Positions 24,325 to 32,879 of a stretch of DNA of 57,001 bases are shown here, one piece after another. Both the position numbers and the translations under genes were made by a program. Numbering within the stretch: position 1 is the stretch's first letter; every line of letters begins with the position of its first letter. The stretch lies in the NCBI GenBank assembly GCA_002392915.1, contig DGHQ01000045.1:1-57001 (forward strand). Reading direction: 5' to 3'. Source of the stretch: Bacteroidales bacterium UBA3844 (GTDB lineage: Bacteria > Bacteroidota > Bacteroidia > Bacteroidales > Paludibacteraceae). A model generated the notes under the pieces. The model had not been told where the DNA came from. It saw nothing but the letters and a program-made list of their open reading frames with translations, and ran no database searches.

Positions 24325-25605
24325 TTACCAAGCGAACAAAGGATAATTAGCCATCATGCTATTAACCTTCTCACGTACAGCCTTGATGTTAGAATCACTT
24401 TCTGGATTAGAAAGAACTGTATCGATCATCTCTACAATCTCAACCATCATGTCCTCCTTAGCACCACGAGTTGTGATTGCTGGAGTACCGAAACGTAGAC
24501 CTGATGTCTGGAATGCTGAACGAGTGTCGAATGGCACCATATTCATATTTGTAGTGATGTCTGCTGCAACTAGAGCTGTCTCTGCCATCTTACCAGTCAA
24601 CTCAGGGAACTTAGGACGAAGGTCGATCAACATTGAGTGGTTGTCTGTACCTCCAGATACTACAGCGTATCCCTTGTCTACAAATGCCTGTGCCATAACT
24701 GCCGCATTCTTCTTAACCTGAGTCTGGTATGTCTTGAACTCTGGCTGAAGAGCCTCTCCAAATGCAACTGCCTTAGCAGCGATAACGTGCTCTAGCGGAC
24801 CTCCCTGCATACCTGGGAACACTGCTGAATTCAAGATAGAAGACATCTTACGGATAACACCCTTCTTTGTAACCTTACCCCAAGGATTATCGAAATCCTT
24901 TCCAAGTAGGATGATACCTCCACGAGGTCCACGAAGTGTCTTATGTGTTGTAGATGTCACGATATGTGCATATTTCAATGGATTGTCTAGCAAACCTGCA
25001 GCGATCAGACCAGCTGGGTGAGCCATATCAATCATAAGAAGTGCGCCTACCTCATCTGCGATCTTACGCATACGTGCGTAATCCCACTCACGTGAGTAAG
25101 CTGAACCACCACCGATGATCAACTTTGGATGCTCTGCCTTTGCGATCTTCTCCATCTCGTCGTAATCAACACGACCTGTCTCTTTATTCAAGAAGTAAGG
25201 CACTGGCTTGTAGATCAAACCAGATGTGTTTACCAAAGATCCGTGAGAAAGGTGTCCACCATGAGCCAAATCCAAGCCCATAAACTTGTCACCAGGGTTA
25301 AGAACAGCAAGAAGAACTGCTCCGTTAGCCTGAGCACCTGAGTGAGGCTGTACGTTAGCATACTCTGCTCCGTAAAGCTTACAAAGACGTTCGATAGCCA
25401 AGCCTTCGCTCATGTCGACTACCTCACAACCTCCATAGTGACGGTGTCCGATGTAACCCTCGGCATATTTGTTTGTTAGATAACTTCCCATTGCCTCCAT
25501 CACCTGATCACTAACGAAGTTTTCAGAAGCAATTAGCTCAATTCCCTTAAGCTGACGCTGATGCTCTTTCTCGATAATATCGAAAATCTCTGTATCTCTT
25601 ACCAT
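24325..25605 (-). CDS. glyA: Serine hydroxymethyltransferase GlyA
   Basis: It interconverts serine and glycine with transfer of a one-carbon unit to tetrahydrofolate, using PLP. The PLP lysine is K222 in TSTTHKTLRGPRGG. ELIASENFVS, NKYAEGYIGHRHYGG, NVQPHSGAQANGAV and DMAHPAGLIAAG are intact. I place the start at 25605 (MVRDTEIFDII, 426 residues). An in-frame upstream ATG at 25638 lies inside the -7 box and cannot be on the mRNA. The gene stands alone between terminators. Confidence 0.97.
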   Translation of the reverse strand: MVRDTEIFDIIEKEHQRQLKGIELIASENFVSDQVMEAMGSYLTNKYAEGYIGHRHYGGCEVVDMSEGLAIERLCKLYGAEYANVQPHSGAQANGAVLLAVLNPGDKFMGLDLAHGGHLSHGSLVNTSGLIYKPVPYFLNKETGRVDYDEMEKIAKAEHPKLIIGGGSAYSREWDYARMRKIADEVGALLMIDMAHPAGLIAAGLLDNPLKYAHIVTSTTHKTLRGPRGGIILLGKDFDNPWGKVTKKGVIRKMSSILNSAVFPGMQGGPLEHVIAAKAVAFGEALQPEFKTYQTQVKKNAAVMAQAFVDKGYAVVSGGTDNHSMLIDLRPKFPELTGKMAETALVAADITTNMNMVPFDTRSAFQTSGLRFGTPAITTRGAKEDMMVEIVEMIDTVLSNPESDSNIKAVREKVNSMMANYPLFAW

Positions 25606-25635
25606 AACTCTTGATGATATTGTTGTAATTTTTTG

Positions 25636-25643
25636 CAAAGATA
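25636..25643 (-). promoter_or_regulatory. glyA promoter -7 box
   Basis: TATCTTTG on the minus strand, followed by C, fits TAnnTTTG. Transcription from about 25629 leaves a leader of about 24 nt to the ATG at 25605 and excludes the upstream ATG. No TTTG -33 box is apparent. Confidence 0.65.
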
Positions 25644-25750
25644 GGAATTATTGCGAAATATTTTTATAGGATTCGCCAAATATCGTACAAAAAGAATAGT
25701 ATCCCTATATGTTTTTGGTTATTTCGTAAGAAAGAGCCTGTTAAACTATT

Positions 25751-26017
25751 TTACAATCGCGTCATTCCCCACCCTAATCCTACTATCCAAACAATCAAAA
25801 ATAGCGGCACCAAAATTGTGAATTTCTTATGCTGCGTCTTGTGACGGAAACATTTCATGCCAGCATACGCGCCCAATGCACCACCTATCGCGGCAAAAAG
25901 GATCAGCGTCGACTCTGGGGTACGCCACTTTGATTTCTTGGCTTTCCATTTGTCCAAACCGTACGCCGTAAACGCAACAACGTTGATAATCGCCAAATAA
26001 ATATAAAGTATATCCAT
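25751..26017 (-). CDS. DUF1294 small membrane protein
   Basis: 88 residues with three hydrophobic stretches (about 3-19, 38-55 and 67-85) and the DUF1294 signature YGLDKWKAKKSKWRTPESTL and GGALGAYAGMKCFRHKTQH. It is an inner-membrane protein of unknown role. The ATG at 26017 is 8 nt after the LptD-like stop. An overlapping TTG at 26035 is less likely. It is probably co-transcribed with the LptD-like gene. Confidence 0.85.
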   Translation of the reverse strand: MDILYIYLAIINVVAFTAYGLDKWKAKKSKWRTPESTLILFAAIGGALGAYAGMKCFRHKTQHKKFTILVPLFLIVWIVGLGWGMTRL

Positions 26018-26025
26018 TGTAATAA

Positions 26026-28848
26026 TCAATACCAAGACGGATGATCACTTGGAGAACTGCTCTTCTCATACTTCAAATCCTGAAGCAACGACGAGTTGGC
26101 ATGGATAGTGAAGTTGAACGACTGGTTGTAGCCGAATGGAACAAGGTTGAGCGACGCGCTCCAGCAGTGAAGCGATCGTGAGATTCCACAAGTTGTATAA
26201 CTGATCTCTTTGTTTATCACATCGTAACCGGAGCTATAATTGAAACTCCAATTGCGAGTGAATGTAAAGCTTCCTGAAAAGTTCAACATACACGACCAAT
26301 CCTGATCGTATGTCAATCTCTCTTTGTTGAATTTTTTGTCTCCATAAGAAACAGAAGCACTTATATTAAAATTCCAAGGCAATGAGAACTTTTCATATCC
26401 CTCGTCGTCCTTCTTTGAATTATCTTTTTTCTTGTCTCTCAAACGTCTTGGTCCCTGCTTGTCTAACACATCCGGATCTGTATCCTCATATTCGTCGCTG
26501 CTTGTAGGCTCACCCTTGATCTGGTCTTCAGGCTTTTCCTTCTTCTTAAATGTGTTATTATTAAAATTATAGCTCAAGCTTGTAGACGCATTTGTCATTC
26601 TGGCAAGACGGTGGTTTTTCTCCATCTCCGTAACGTCTACTCGTGTCGGGCTACCATAATCATTCAACTGATATGTGTAAGGAGTCCAACGGCTGTTGAC
26701 ACTGAATGTAGTATTGCCAGGCAACTTGAATCTTACACTTGCGCTGATATCTGACCAATTCAACGAGTCGGCAAACACATTGTAGCTTGTGCTCAACATC
26801 AAATTGTCGATCAATGAGATCTTCTTATATCCTGTAGTGTCTCTGTCCGTGCGAACCTTCATCTCCACATTGTTGCTCAACGATAAATTCACATTGCCAC
26901 TCGGTCCATTCGAATGTGTGCCACCACCACGCATTCTTGCGTAATCGATAGGCTTCACGTCAGACAATTCCATTCCTGGCACAGGACGTATATACGAACC
27001 ATAATATGGATCTCTCATTCCAGGGAACGGTGTAATCATATGGTCGAAATCAGGTCGGTAGGAGAATCCGACAGTTGGCACACACATGTGTCGGATAGCG
27101 GCAATCTTCTTTCCTCCCATCCATTTCAATGGCTTATAAAAACCATACAGAGTGGTATTCAAGTTTACACTTGCTGAAAACTCGTTTCTGAAAAACAATC
27201 CGTAATGATATGCAGTATCCACCTTTGCCAGATTCTCATTCCAACTCAGATCTTGTGTCTTATGATACCACTTTTCATTATAAGAAATGTTCGGACTCAA
27301 AACCAAATACTTAAGAATATTATAAGAAGCTCCAAACGACAATCTGTGGGTTGCCTCCAAATCTGTGAAGAAATCATTGGCTGATTGGATTTCCGAACTC
27401 CACATCAGTTTATCCTGCTTCATCGACACACTATTCGCAGCATTGAAATTATAATTGAAATATATTTTCTCATACCACTTCTTGCTTCCTACCATCACCT
27501 TTCTTTGGAATGGATAAATACGGTTCATGCTAACAGTCAACGACGGGAATGTGATCGACAATGTAGAGTCGCTCTGTCTTTGGTTGATAGTCAAGTTGGT
27601 CTGCAAAGAGAATACGCTCTCTGGGAATTGGTATGCGAAGTTGATACTGCTGGATTTGTTGTTTTCAGCGTACGACGACGCATTATAATATGAACGGGTA
27701 TTGTTCTTGTTGTATGCTGAAGTCGAATAATTGACACTTGCTGAGAATGTACTGAACGGATTTGCCTTGGAATCCTGTTTGTGAGTCCAACGAATCTTCA
27801 TGTCCTTCATCTCCGCATAATTCGGCATTCCCTTTTCTCCAGAACCGGTCACCTGATAGCTAAAAAGCAAGTTTCCACTATGTTTGTAGCGTCTGATATA
27901 ACGCGATGTTCCATTCACGCCCCAAGATCCTTTAGAGTAGATATCTCCACGCACTGCCAAATCCACATAATCGTTGATTGCGAAATAGTAACCTCCATTA
28001 CGCAAATAGAATCCATCACGGGAATCCTCACCGAATGTAGGCATCAACAAACCTGATTTATAAGCACTTGAAAATGGGAAATAGGCAAATGGAATCACCA
28101 ACGGAATCGGCACATCCAGCAAAACAAAATAAGCAGGACCCGTCACGACACAGTTTTTTGGCACCACTTTTGCCTTTGTCAAGTTCAGATAAAAATGTGG
28201 ATGTTCATGATTGTCGCAAGTGGTATACTTACCATCTTTCATCAAGAATGTATTGTCTGGATTCTTTCTTGCCTTGTCACTGGTGATATATCCGTCCTGC
28301 TGCTGAGTGATCACACCTCGGATCAGTCCCTTACCCGACTTGTAATTATAGTCCATGCTCTCACTCTCATACTCGTCCGGACCATCCTTGAAAATAGGAG
28401 TCTCTACCAAAGCTCCTGTACTGTCTATCTTTCCACGGGCTTTGACGGTGCTGTTTTCTATATCCAGACTGATATTGTCACTGTTCAGCTCAAGAATCTG
28501 ATAATTGATAGAGGCCTTACCATAAAGAAAGGCATCTCCACCACCGACAAAAACAATTGAGTCGGAAGCCGAATAAGTGATTTCACTCTCAATAGCATCC
28601 TTGCTTGGCTCAAAAACAAATGTTTTTGGATCTTTTTTCTGTTTTTTTCTTTTTTTAACAGCTACAGAATCATTTTTTGCCGTTAAAGTATCATTTTTAG
28701 GCAATGAGAAAGACAAAGTGTCGGCAGAAAGAGTCACTTCTTTTCTGTCGATACTATCTTTTTTTACCTCCGTACTTTGCGCATAACTATTTGAATACAA
28801 AAGCATTGCAAACAACGTACAGAACATATGCTTTATCTTGTAGTGCAT
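26026..28848 (-). CDS. lptD: LptD-like outer-membrane LPS assembly protein
   Basis: It probably inserts lipopolysaccharide into the outer leaflet of the outer membrane. Signal peptide about 1-23 (SNSYAQ). About 75-260 is an OstA/LptA-like jellyroll: SDSIVFVGGGDAFLYGKASI, LNSDNISLDIENSTVKARG, YNYKSGKGLIRG. About 265-940 is a large beta-barrel with alternating aromatic strands. A Lys/Glu/Asp-rich insert (about 770-820) is unusual for a barrel loop and may be exposed. The 940 residues fit the Bacteroidota form, which lacks the proteobacterial Cys pattern. It has its own promoter, and the DUF1294 gene follows. LptE is not in the window. Confidence 0.85.
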   Translation of the reverse strand: MHYKIKHMFCTLFAMLLYSNSYAQSTEVKKDSIDRKEVTLSADTLSFSLPKNDTLTAKNDSVAVKKRKKQKKDPKTFVFEPSKDAIESEITYSASDSIVFVGGGDAFLYGKASINYQILELNSDNISLDIENSTVKARGKIDSTGALVETPIFKDGPDEYESESMDYNYKSGKGLIRGVITQQQDGYITSDKARKNPDNTFLMKDGKYTTCDNHEHPHFYLNLTKAKVVPKNCVVTGPAYFVLLDVPIPLVIPFAYFPFSSAYKSGLLMPTFGEDSRDGFYLRNGGYYFAINDYVDLAVRGDIYSKGSWGVNGTSRYIRRYKHSGNLLFSYQVTGSGEKGMPNYAEMKDMKIRWTHKQDSKANPFSTFSASVNYSTSAYNKNNTRSYYNASSYAENNKSSSINFAYQFPESVFSLQTNLTINQRQSDSTLSITFPSLTVSMNRIYPFQRKVMVGSKKWYEKIYFNYNFNAANSVSMKQDKLMWSSEIQSANDFFTDLEATHRLSFGASYNILKYLVLSPNISYNEKWYHKTQDLSWNENLAKVDTAYHYGLFFRNEFSASVNLNTTLYGFYKPLKWMGGKKIAAIRHMCVPTVGFSYRPDFDHMITPFPGMRDPYYGSYIRPVPGMELSDVKPIDYARMRGGGTHSNGPSGNVNLSLSNNVEMKVRTDRDTTGYKKISLIDNLMLSTSYNVFADSLNWSDISASVRFKLPGNTTFSVNSRWTPYTYQLNDYGSPTRVDVTEMEKNHRLARMTNASTSLSYNFNNNTFKKKEKPEDQIKGEPTSSDEYEDTDPDVLDKQGPRRLRDKKKDNSKKDDEGYEKFSLPWNFNISASVSYGDKKFNKERLTYDQDWSCMLNFSGSFTFTRNWSFNYSSGYDVINKEISYTTCGISRSLHCWSASLNLVPFGYNQSFNFTIHANSSLLQDLKYEKSSSPSDHPSWY

Positions 28849-28879
28849 TACTACGCTTGTTCTTCTTACTTTTTCTTAC

Positions 28880-28911
28880 AAATTTATTTCTTTTCGCTGA
28901 CTTACACAAAT
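28880..28911 (-). promoter_or_regulatory. Promoter of the lptD-like gene
   Basis: On the minus strand TTTG (28911-28908), exactly 20 nt, and TAAATTTG (28887-28880) match the consensus. The leader would be about 25 nt. Confidence 0.8.
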
Positions 28912-28963
28912 GTTTTATGAATTTGCCGACAGCGGAAAACACTCATTCCTTACCAAATCCACG

Positions 28964-28993
28964 AAAAAAGACCGATCAAAACATGGTCGGTCT
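28964..28993 (-). terminator. prfC rho-independent terminator
   Basis: On the minus strand AGACCGA (28993-28987) pairs with TCGGTCT (28975-28969) across an 11-nt loop and leads into six T. It lies about 48 nt past the prfC stop. Confidence 0.8.
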
Positions 28994-29040
28994 CTTTTAA
29001 TATCTTCCGAAGACGGATACATTCCCGTCTACTGCATTCA

Positions 29041-30621
29041 TCAAAATTCTGATGAGAAATGGAAGCGAATCTTAGGGAAATCGCTCTGCGCCATCTGCAG
29101 GATATAGCCAGAATCAGCTAGGAAAACATCACGTCCTTCCTTATCCTTTGCCATATACTGGTATTTTCTCTTCTTGAATGTGTCTAGTGCCTCAGCGTCA
29201 TCACTCTCAATCCAACACGCCTTGTAAAGCGAAATAGGCTCCCAACGGCATTGAGCATTATATTCATGAAGCAGACGGTACTGGATCACTTCAAACTGCA
29301 ACGCTCCTACCGTACCGATGATCTTGCGTCCGTTAAACTGGTTTGTAAACACCTGTGCGACACCCTCATCTGTAAGCTGCTCAATACCTTTATTAAGCTG
29401 CTTTGCCTTCATCGGATCGTCGTTCTCGATATATTTGAACATCTCAGGCGAGAAACTTGGCAATCCCTTAAAATGGATTGTCTCTCCAGATGTAAGAGTG
29501 TCTCCGATCTTGAATGTGCCGCCACTATCTGGCAAACCTACGATATCGCCTGGATAAGCTTCGTCGACAATATCTTTCTTCTGAGCCATAAAACAAGTAG
29601 GGCTTGAGAATTTGAAGCTCTTGCCAAGACGCACATGTTTATAATTGACGTTTCTTTCAAACTTACCTGAGCAAACCTTCACAAAAGCGATACAGCTTCT
29701 GTGGTTAGGGTCCATATTCGCATGGATTTTGAAAACGAATCCAGAAAATTTCTCTTCCTCCGGCTTCACAATTCTCTCCTCTGTCTGGATCTCTCCTGGC
29801 GACGGTGCAATCTCACAGAAACAATCAAGCAACTCCTTGATTCCGAAGTTGTTCAACGCAGATCCGAAGAACACTGGAGCCACCTGACCTGCCTCGTATG
29901 TGCTTCTGTCAAACTCAGGATAGACACCATCCAAAAGTTCAAGATCCTCACGAAGCTGCATAGCATCCTGTTCACCCACGATATCATCAAGCTGTTTGGA
30001 ATTGATATCGTCAATCGCCACATTCTCAGAGATTGTCTGCTTGCTTGGAGTATATAGATTCAAACTGTGTTCATACAAATTATAGACTCCCTTGAATTTC
30101 TCGCCTTGGTTGATAGGCCAAGAAAGAGGACGCACCATAATATTAAGTTCCTTTTCAAGCTCATCCATAAGGTCGAAAGGATTCTTACCGTTACGGTCCA
30201 TCTTATTGACAAAGACGATAACAGGAGTGTTGCGCATACGGCAGACATTCATTAGTTTACGTGTCTGCGACTCGACTCCCTTAGCACAGTCCACCACGAT
30301 GATAACGCTGTCTACAGCCGTCAGAGTACGGAAAGTGTCTTCCTGGAAATCCTGGTGACCTGGAGTATCAAGGATATTGATTTTGAAGCCGTTGTATTCA
30401 AATGCCATCACGGACGTAGCGACAGAGATACCACGCTGCTTTTCAATTTCCATCCAGTCAGACGTCGCTGTTTTCTTGATTTTGTTGGATTTCACGGCTC
30501 CGGCAATATGGATAGCACCACCAAAGAGCAATAGTTTTTCAGTCAGTGTAGTCTTACCAGCGTCGGGATGCGAAATTACCGCAAACGTACGTCTTCTTTT
30601 GATTTCGTCAATGAATGCCAT
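29041..30621 (-). CDS. prfC: Peptide chain release factor 3
   Basis: A translational GTPase that removes RF1/RF2 from the ribosome after peptide release. G1 is SHPDAGKTT (17-25), G3 is DTPGHQDF and G4 is NKMD. The GTPase sequence (GAVKSNKIKKTATSDWMEIEKQRGISV, cited in parts) is that of RF3 rather than EF-G. Downstream are the domain-II and -III motifs, including FTNQFNGRKIIGTVGALQFEV and the C-terminal DSGYILQMAQ. The 526 residues match the usual length. It has its own consensus promoter and terminator. Confidence 0.97.
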   Translation of the reverse strand: MAFIDEIKRRRTFAVISHPDAGKTTLTEKLLLFGGAIHIAGAVKSNKIKKTATSDWMEIEKQRGISVATSVMAFEYNGFKINILDTPGHQDFQEDTFRTLTAVDSVIIVVDCAKGVESQTRKLMNVCRMRNTPVIVFVNKMDRNGKNPFDLMDELEKELNIMVRPLSWPINQGEKFKGVYNLYEHSLNLYTPSKQTISENVAIDDINSKQLDDIVGEQDAMQLREDLELLDGVYPEFDRSTYEAGQVAPVFFGSALNNFGIKELLDCFCEIAPSPGEIQTEERIVKPEEEKFSGFVFKIHANMDPNHRSCIAFVKVCSGKFERNVNYKHVRLGKSFKFSSPTCFMAQKKDIVDEAYPGDIVGLPDSGGTFKIGDTLTSGETIHFKGLPSFSPEMFKYIENDDPMKAKQLNKGIEQLTDEGVAQVFTNQFNGRKIIGTVGALQFEVIQYRLLHEYNAQCRWEPISLYKACWIESDDAEALDTFKKRKYQYMAKDKEGRDVFLADSGYILQMAQSDFPKIRFHFSSEF

Positions 30622-30655
30622 TTGTTGTATTTGTATGAATTTCTTATAAACGGCG

Positions 30656-30687
30656 CAAAATTACAAAAAAATCACGTAAACGGCAAA
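30656..30687 (-). promoter_or_regulatory. prfC promoter
   Basis: On the minus strand TTTG (30687-30684), 20 nt, and TAATTTTG (30663-30656) followed by C match the consensus. The ATG lies about 35 nt downstream. Confidence 0.85.
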
Positions 30688-30727
30688 ACAAACTAATTCT
30701 GACTTAGAATGTTTAGTGATGAGAAAA

Positions 30728-30761
30728 CAAAAAAGTTCCGTTTGCCACAAAGCAAACGGAA
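30728..30761 (-). terminator. Terminator closing the six-gene surface locus
   Basis: TTCCGTTTGC (30736-30745) pairs perfectly with GCAAACGGAA (30752-30761) across a 6-nt loop. The minus-strand tail is seven T after one C. It is the only strong terminator seen between here and the right edge on this strand. Confidence 0.88.
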
Positions 30762-30785
30762 ACCCAAACAATGCAATTTATTTTA

Positions 30786-32879
30786 TCACTTTACTGTTCC
30801 TGCAAATTCAATAGGATCTGTATAAACAGCAGGACAAACAAATTCTGTAGAGATAGCTCTCACTATATAGACATAACTACTGCCTAATGCGACCTCTTTG
30901 TCTATATAGAACAATTCATTCGCACTTACGGATTCGACTGGCAACATTCTTCCATCATCCTCCTTCCTATAAATCACATAACGAGAGATGTTGACACCAT
31001 CACGTCTCTTCCAAGAAAGACGAATCTCCTTTAAGCGTTCCGTATTATAAACGACGGCACGCACATCCTGAACACATCCAGGTCGACTACCTGCAGACTG
31101 CATACGGTTGGTGCGGCTGAACGTCTTATTGCCTGCCTGATCATATACATACATAAAATACTGGACCATTACACCAGGTCCAACACTATCGTCTACATAT
31201 TTAGTTGGCATTCTTTTCTTAGCGTCAAAACGTTTTACCAGTGCCACCTTTCCAGTGTCGTCAATCTGACGATAAAGTTCCATGTATGCGAAATCCTCAC
31301 TTGGAGAATTCTCCCACACGACAGAAACACCATTTTCATCCTGAGTCAGGAATTCAAACACCACTCCAATAGGAGCGACAGTATCTGGTCTGAGAGCCTT
31401 GATTGCCTTGGATCTTGGAGACGTGTTGTAATTTTTGTCGACGGCAGACACCTTATAATAGATGCAGTTTGTCAATGTGTTCAAATTCAACGTATCATAT
31501 AAGACAGTGTCCTTATAATAATCCGTGATATGGAAGAAATCATCATCACGACCACTGTTGGATGAATATACACGGTATCCCAACAAATCCGAATCTGTGT
31601 TTGGCTTCCATGAGATTCTGACCACACCAGAGGAATCTACATCTGCTTTCAAGCCAACCGGAATGGCTGGTGGAATAGTGTCGCCGATATGCTCGTAATG
31701 GAATCCGGAAGTGACCCTTTCATCTTTATTAAATCCGATAGCCTCCACAGCATAATAGTTGGTTCTGGCTATTTTAGGATCCTTGAATTTTCTTTGCTTG
31801 GCAGGAAGTAACGAACCACCAGTCAGATCAGTATATGATTTGAGATTTTCAGATTTCAAGACTCTGAATCCCTTGATTCTCTTTTCATATTTTTTGTCAA
31901 CCGTCCATGAGATATTTGCCTCATTCTTTTTTGTGTAGACGACGGTGTCGATCTTGACTTGTATCTGATTGAAATTAAACTTCGCCTGACCTTTGACAAC
32001 CTTTGACGCAGGCCCATAAAAACCGAATGGGGAAAGACCCTTCACACGGTAATAATAAACATGGTCCTGATCAGGCACACTATCAATAAAAGTACACAAA
32101 TCCTGAAATTTATCCTCCGCAAAAGAATGGACAATAGGGCGTTCCTTTACAGGCTTGAAATGAAGGCTATCAAGTCCTCTTTCCACCATATAACCTGAGT
32201 AGTAACCTGCATGTTTGGCAATAGGCCAAGAGAAGAAGACATCCCACTCTCTGAATTCAGCATCAAAGCCCTCCATCTTTGGCAACACACTCAAAACTGA
32301 AGTGTTGACACTACAAACTCCCACCTTGGGATGAGATTTGTTCACTTCATCGCCCAACACGACACGATACTGGTATTTGGCTCCCTTCACAATATTCTTA
32401 TCCACATACAAAACTGCGGCAGCACGAGCAGCGTCGACAGAGAAATCACATGAGAAAAGAGCCATGGCTAAAAGCAAATCGTCTTCCAAAGGAGTCTCCC
32501 CTTCCACAGAATAGATTCCCCCACCGCTTGGTGCTGGAGTATTCTTATTAGCATCACGACCTTTGTGATAAATAATCTCACGGATAGCCTCATAGTAGTC
32601 GTTGAAAGACTCATTCACCTCCATTTTCTCATTCGACATTGGGAACAACGGCTGTGAGATCGACTGCCATGCTGTTTCTCCTTCAAGACGTCGCTGCACC
32701 ACATATCCCACAGAAGCACTCTTGCGGAATACCTCCTCACGTATCGGTGCCCATCTCAACGATACGGAATCACCATGGTTGAAATACAGCAATTCCAAAT
32801 CATTCTCACTTTGAATCCCCGCTACCACATCCAAAATGGACAAGCAGGCTATAATTGTCAATAAAAATATCTTTTTCAT
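30786..32879 (-). CDS. Secreted fibronectin type III protein, last gene of surface locus
   Basis: A 697-residue protein with a signal peptide (about 1-21) and no C-terminal sorting domain or lipobox. Residues 30-200 hold a motif I remember from FN3 proteins of Bacteroidota TANFOR-type clusters: VSLRWAPIREEVFRKSASVGYVV (cited in parts) and later ALFSCDFSVDAARAAAVLYVDKN. After this come four or five FN3-like modules (about 220-690), visible as PPAIPVGLKADVDSSGVVRISW-type starts and YYKVSAVDKNYN/YVYIVRAIS ends. The ATG overlaps the stop of the 1,273-residue gene (ATGA, 32876-32879), so translation is coupled and the products are probably partners. FN3 modules suggest a binding or spacer role outside the cell. 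Confidence 0.8.
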   Translation of the reverse strand: MKKIFLLTIIACLSILDVVAGIQSENDLELLYFNHGDSVSLRWAPIREEVFRKSASVGYVVQRRLEGETAWQSISQPLFPMSNEKMEVNESFNDYYEAIREIIYHKGRDANKNTPAPSGGGIYSVEGETPLEDDLLLAMALFSCDFSVDAARAAAVLYVDKNIVKGAKYQYRVVLGDEVNKSHPKVGVCSVNTSVLSVLPKMEGFDAEFREWDVFFSWPIAKHAGYYSGYMVERGLDSLHFKPVKERPIVHSFAEDKFQDLCTFIDSVPDQDHVYYYRVKGLSPFGFYGPASKVVKGQAKFNFNQIQVKIDTVVYTKKNEANISWTVDKKYEKRIKGFRVLKSENLKSYTDLTGGSLLPAKQRKFKDPKIARTNYYAVEAIGFNKDERVTSGFHYEHIGDTIPPAIPVGLKADVDSSGVVRISWKPNTDSDLLGYRVYSSNSGRDDDFFHITDYYKDTVLYDTLNLNTLTNCIYYKVSAVDKNYNTSPRSKAIKALRPDTVAPIGVVFEFLTQDENGVSVVWENSPSEDFAYMELYRQIDDTGKVALVKRFDAKKRMPTKYVDDSVGPGVMVQYFMYVYDQAGNKTFSRTNRMQSAGSRPGCVQDVRAVVYNTERLKEIRLSWKRRDGVNISRYVIYRKEDDGRMLPVESVSANELFYIDKEVALGSSYVYIVRAISTEFVCPAVYTDPIEFAGTVK

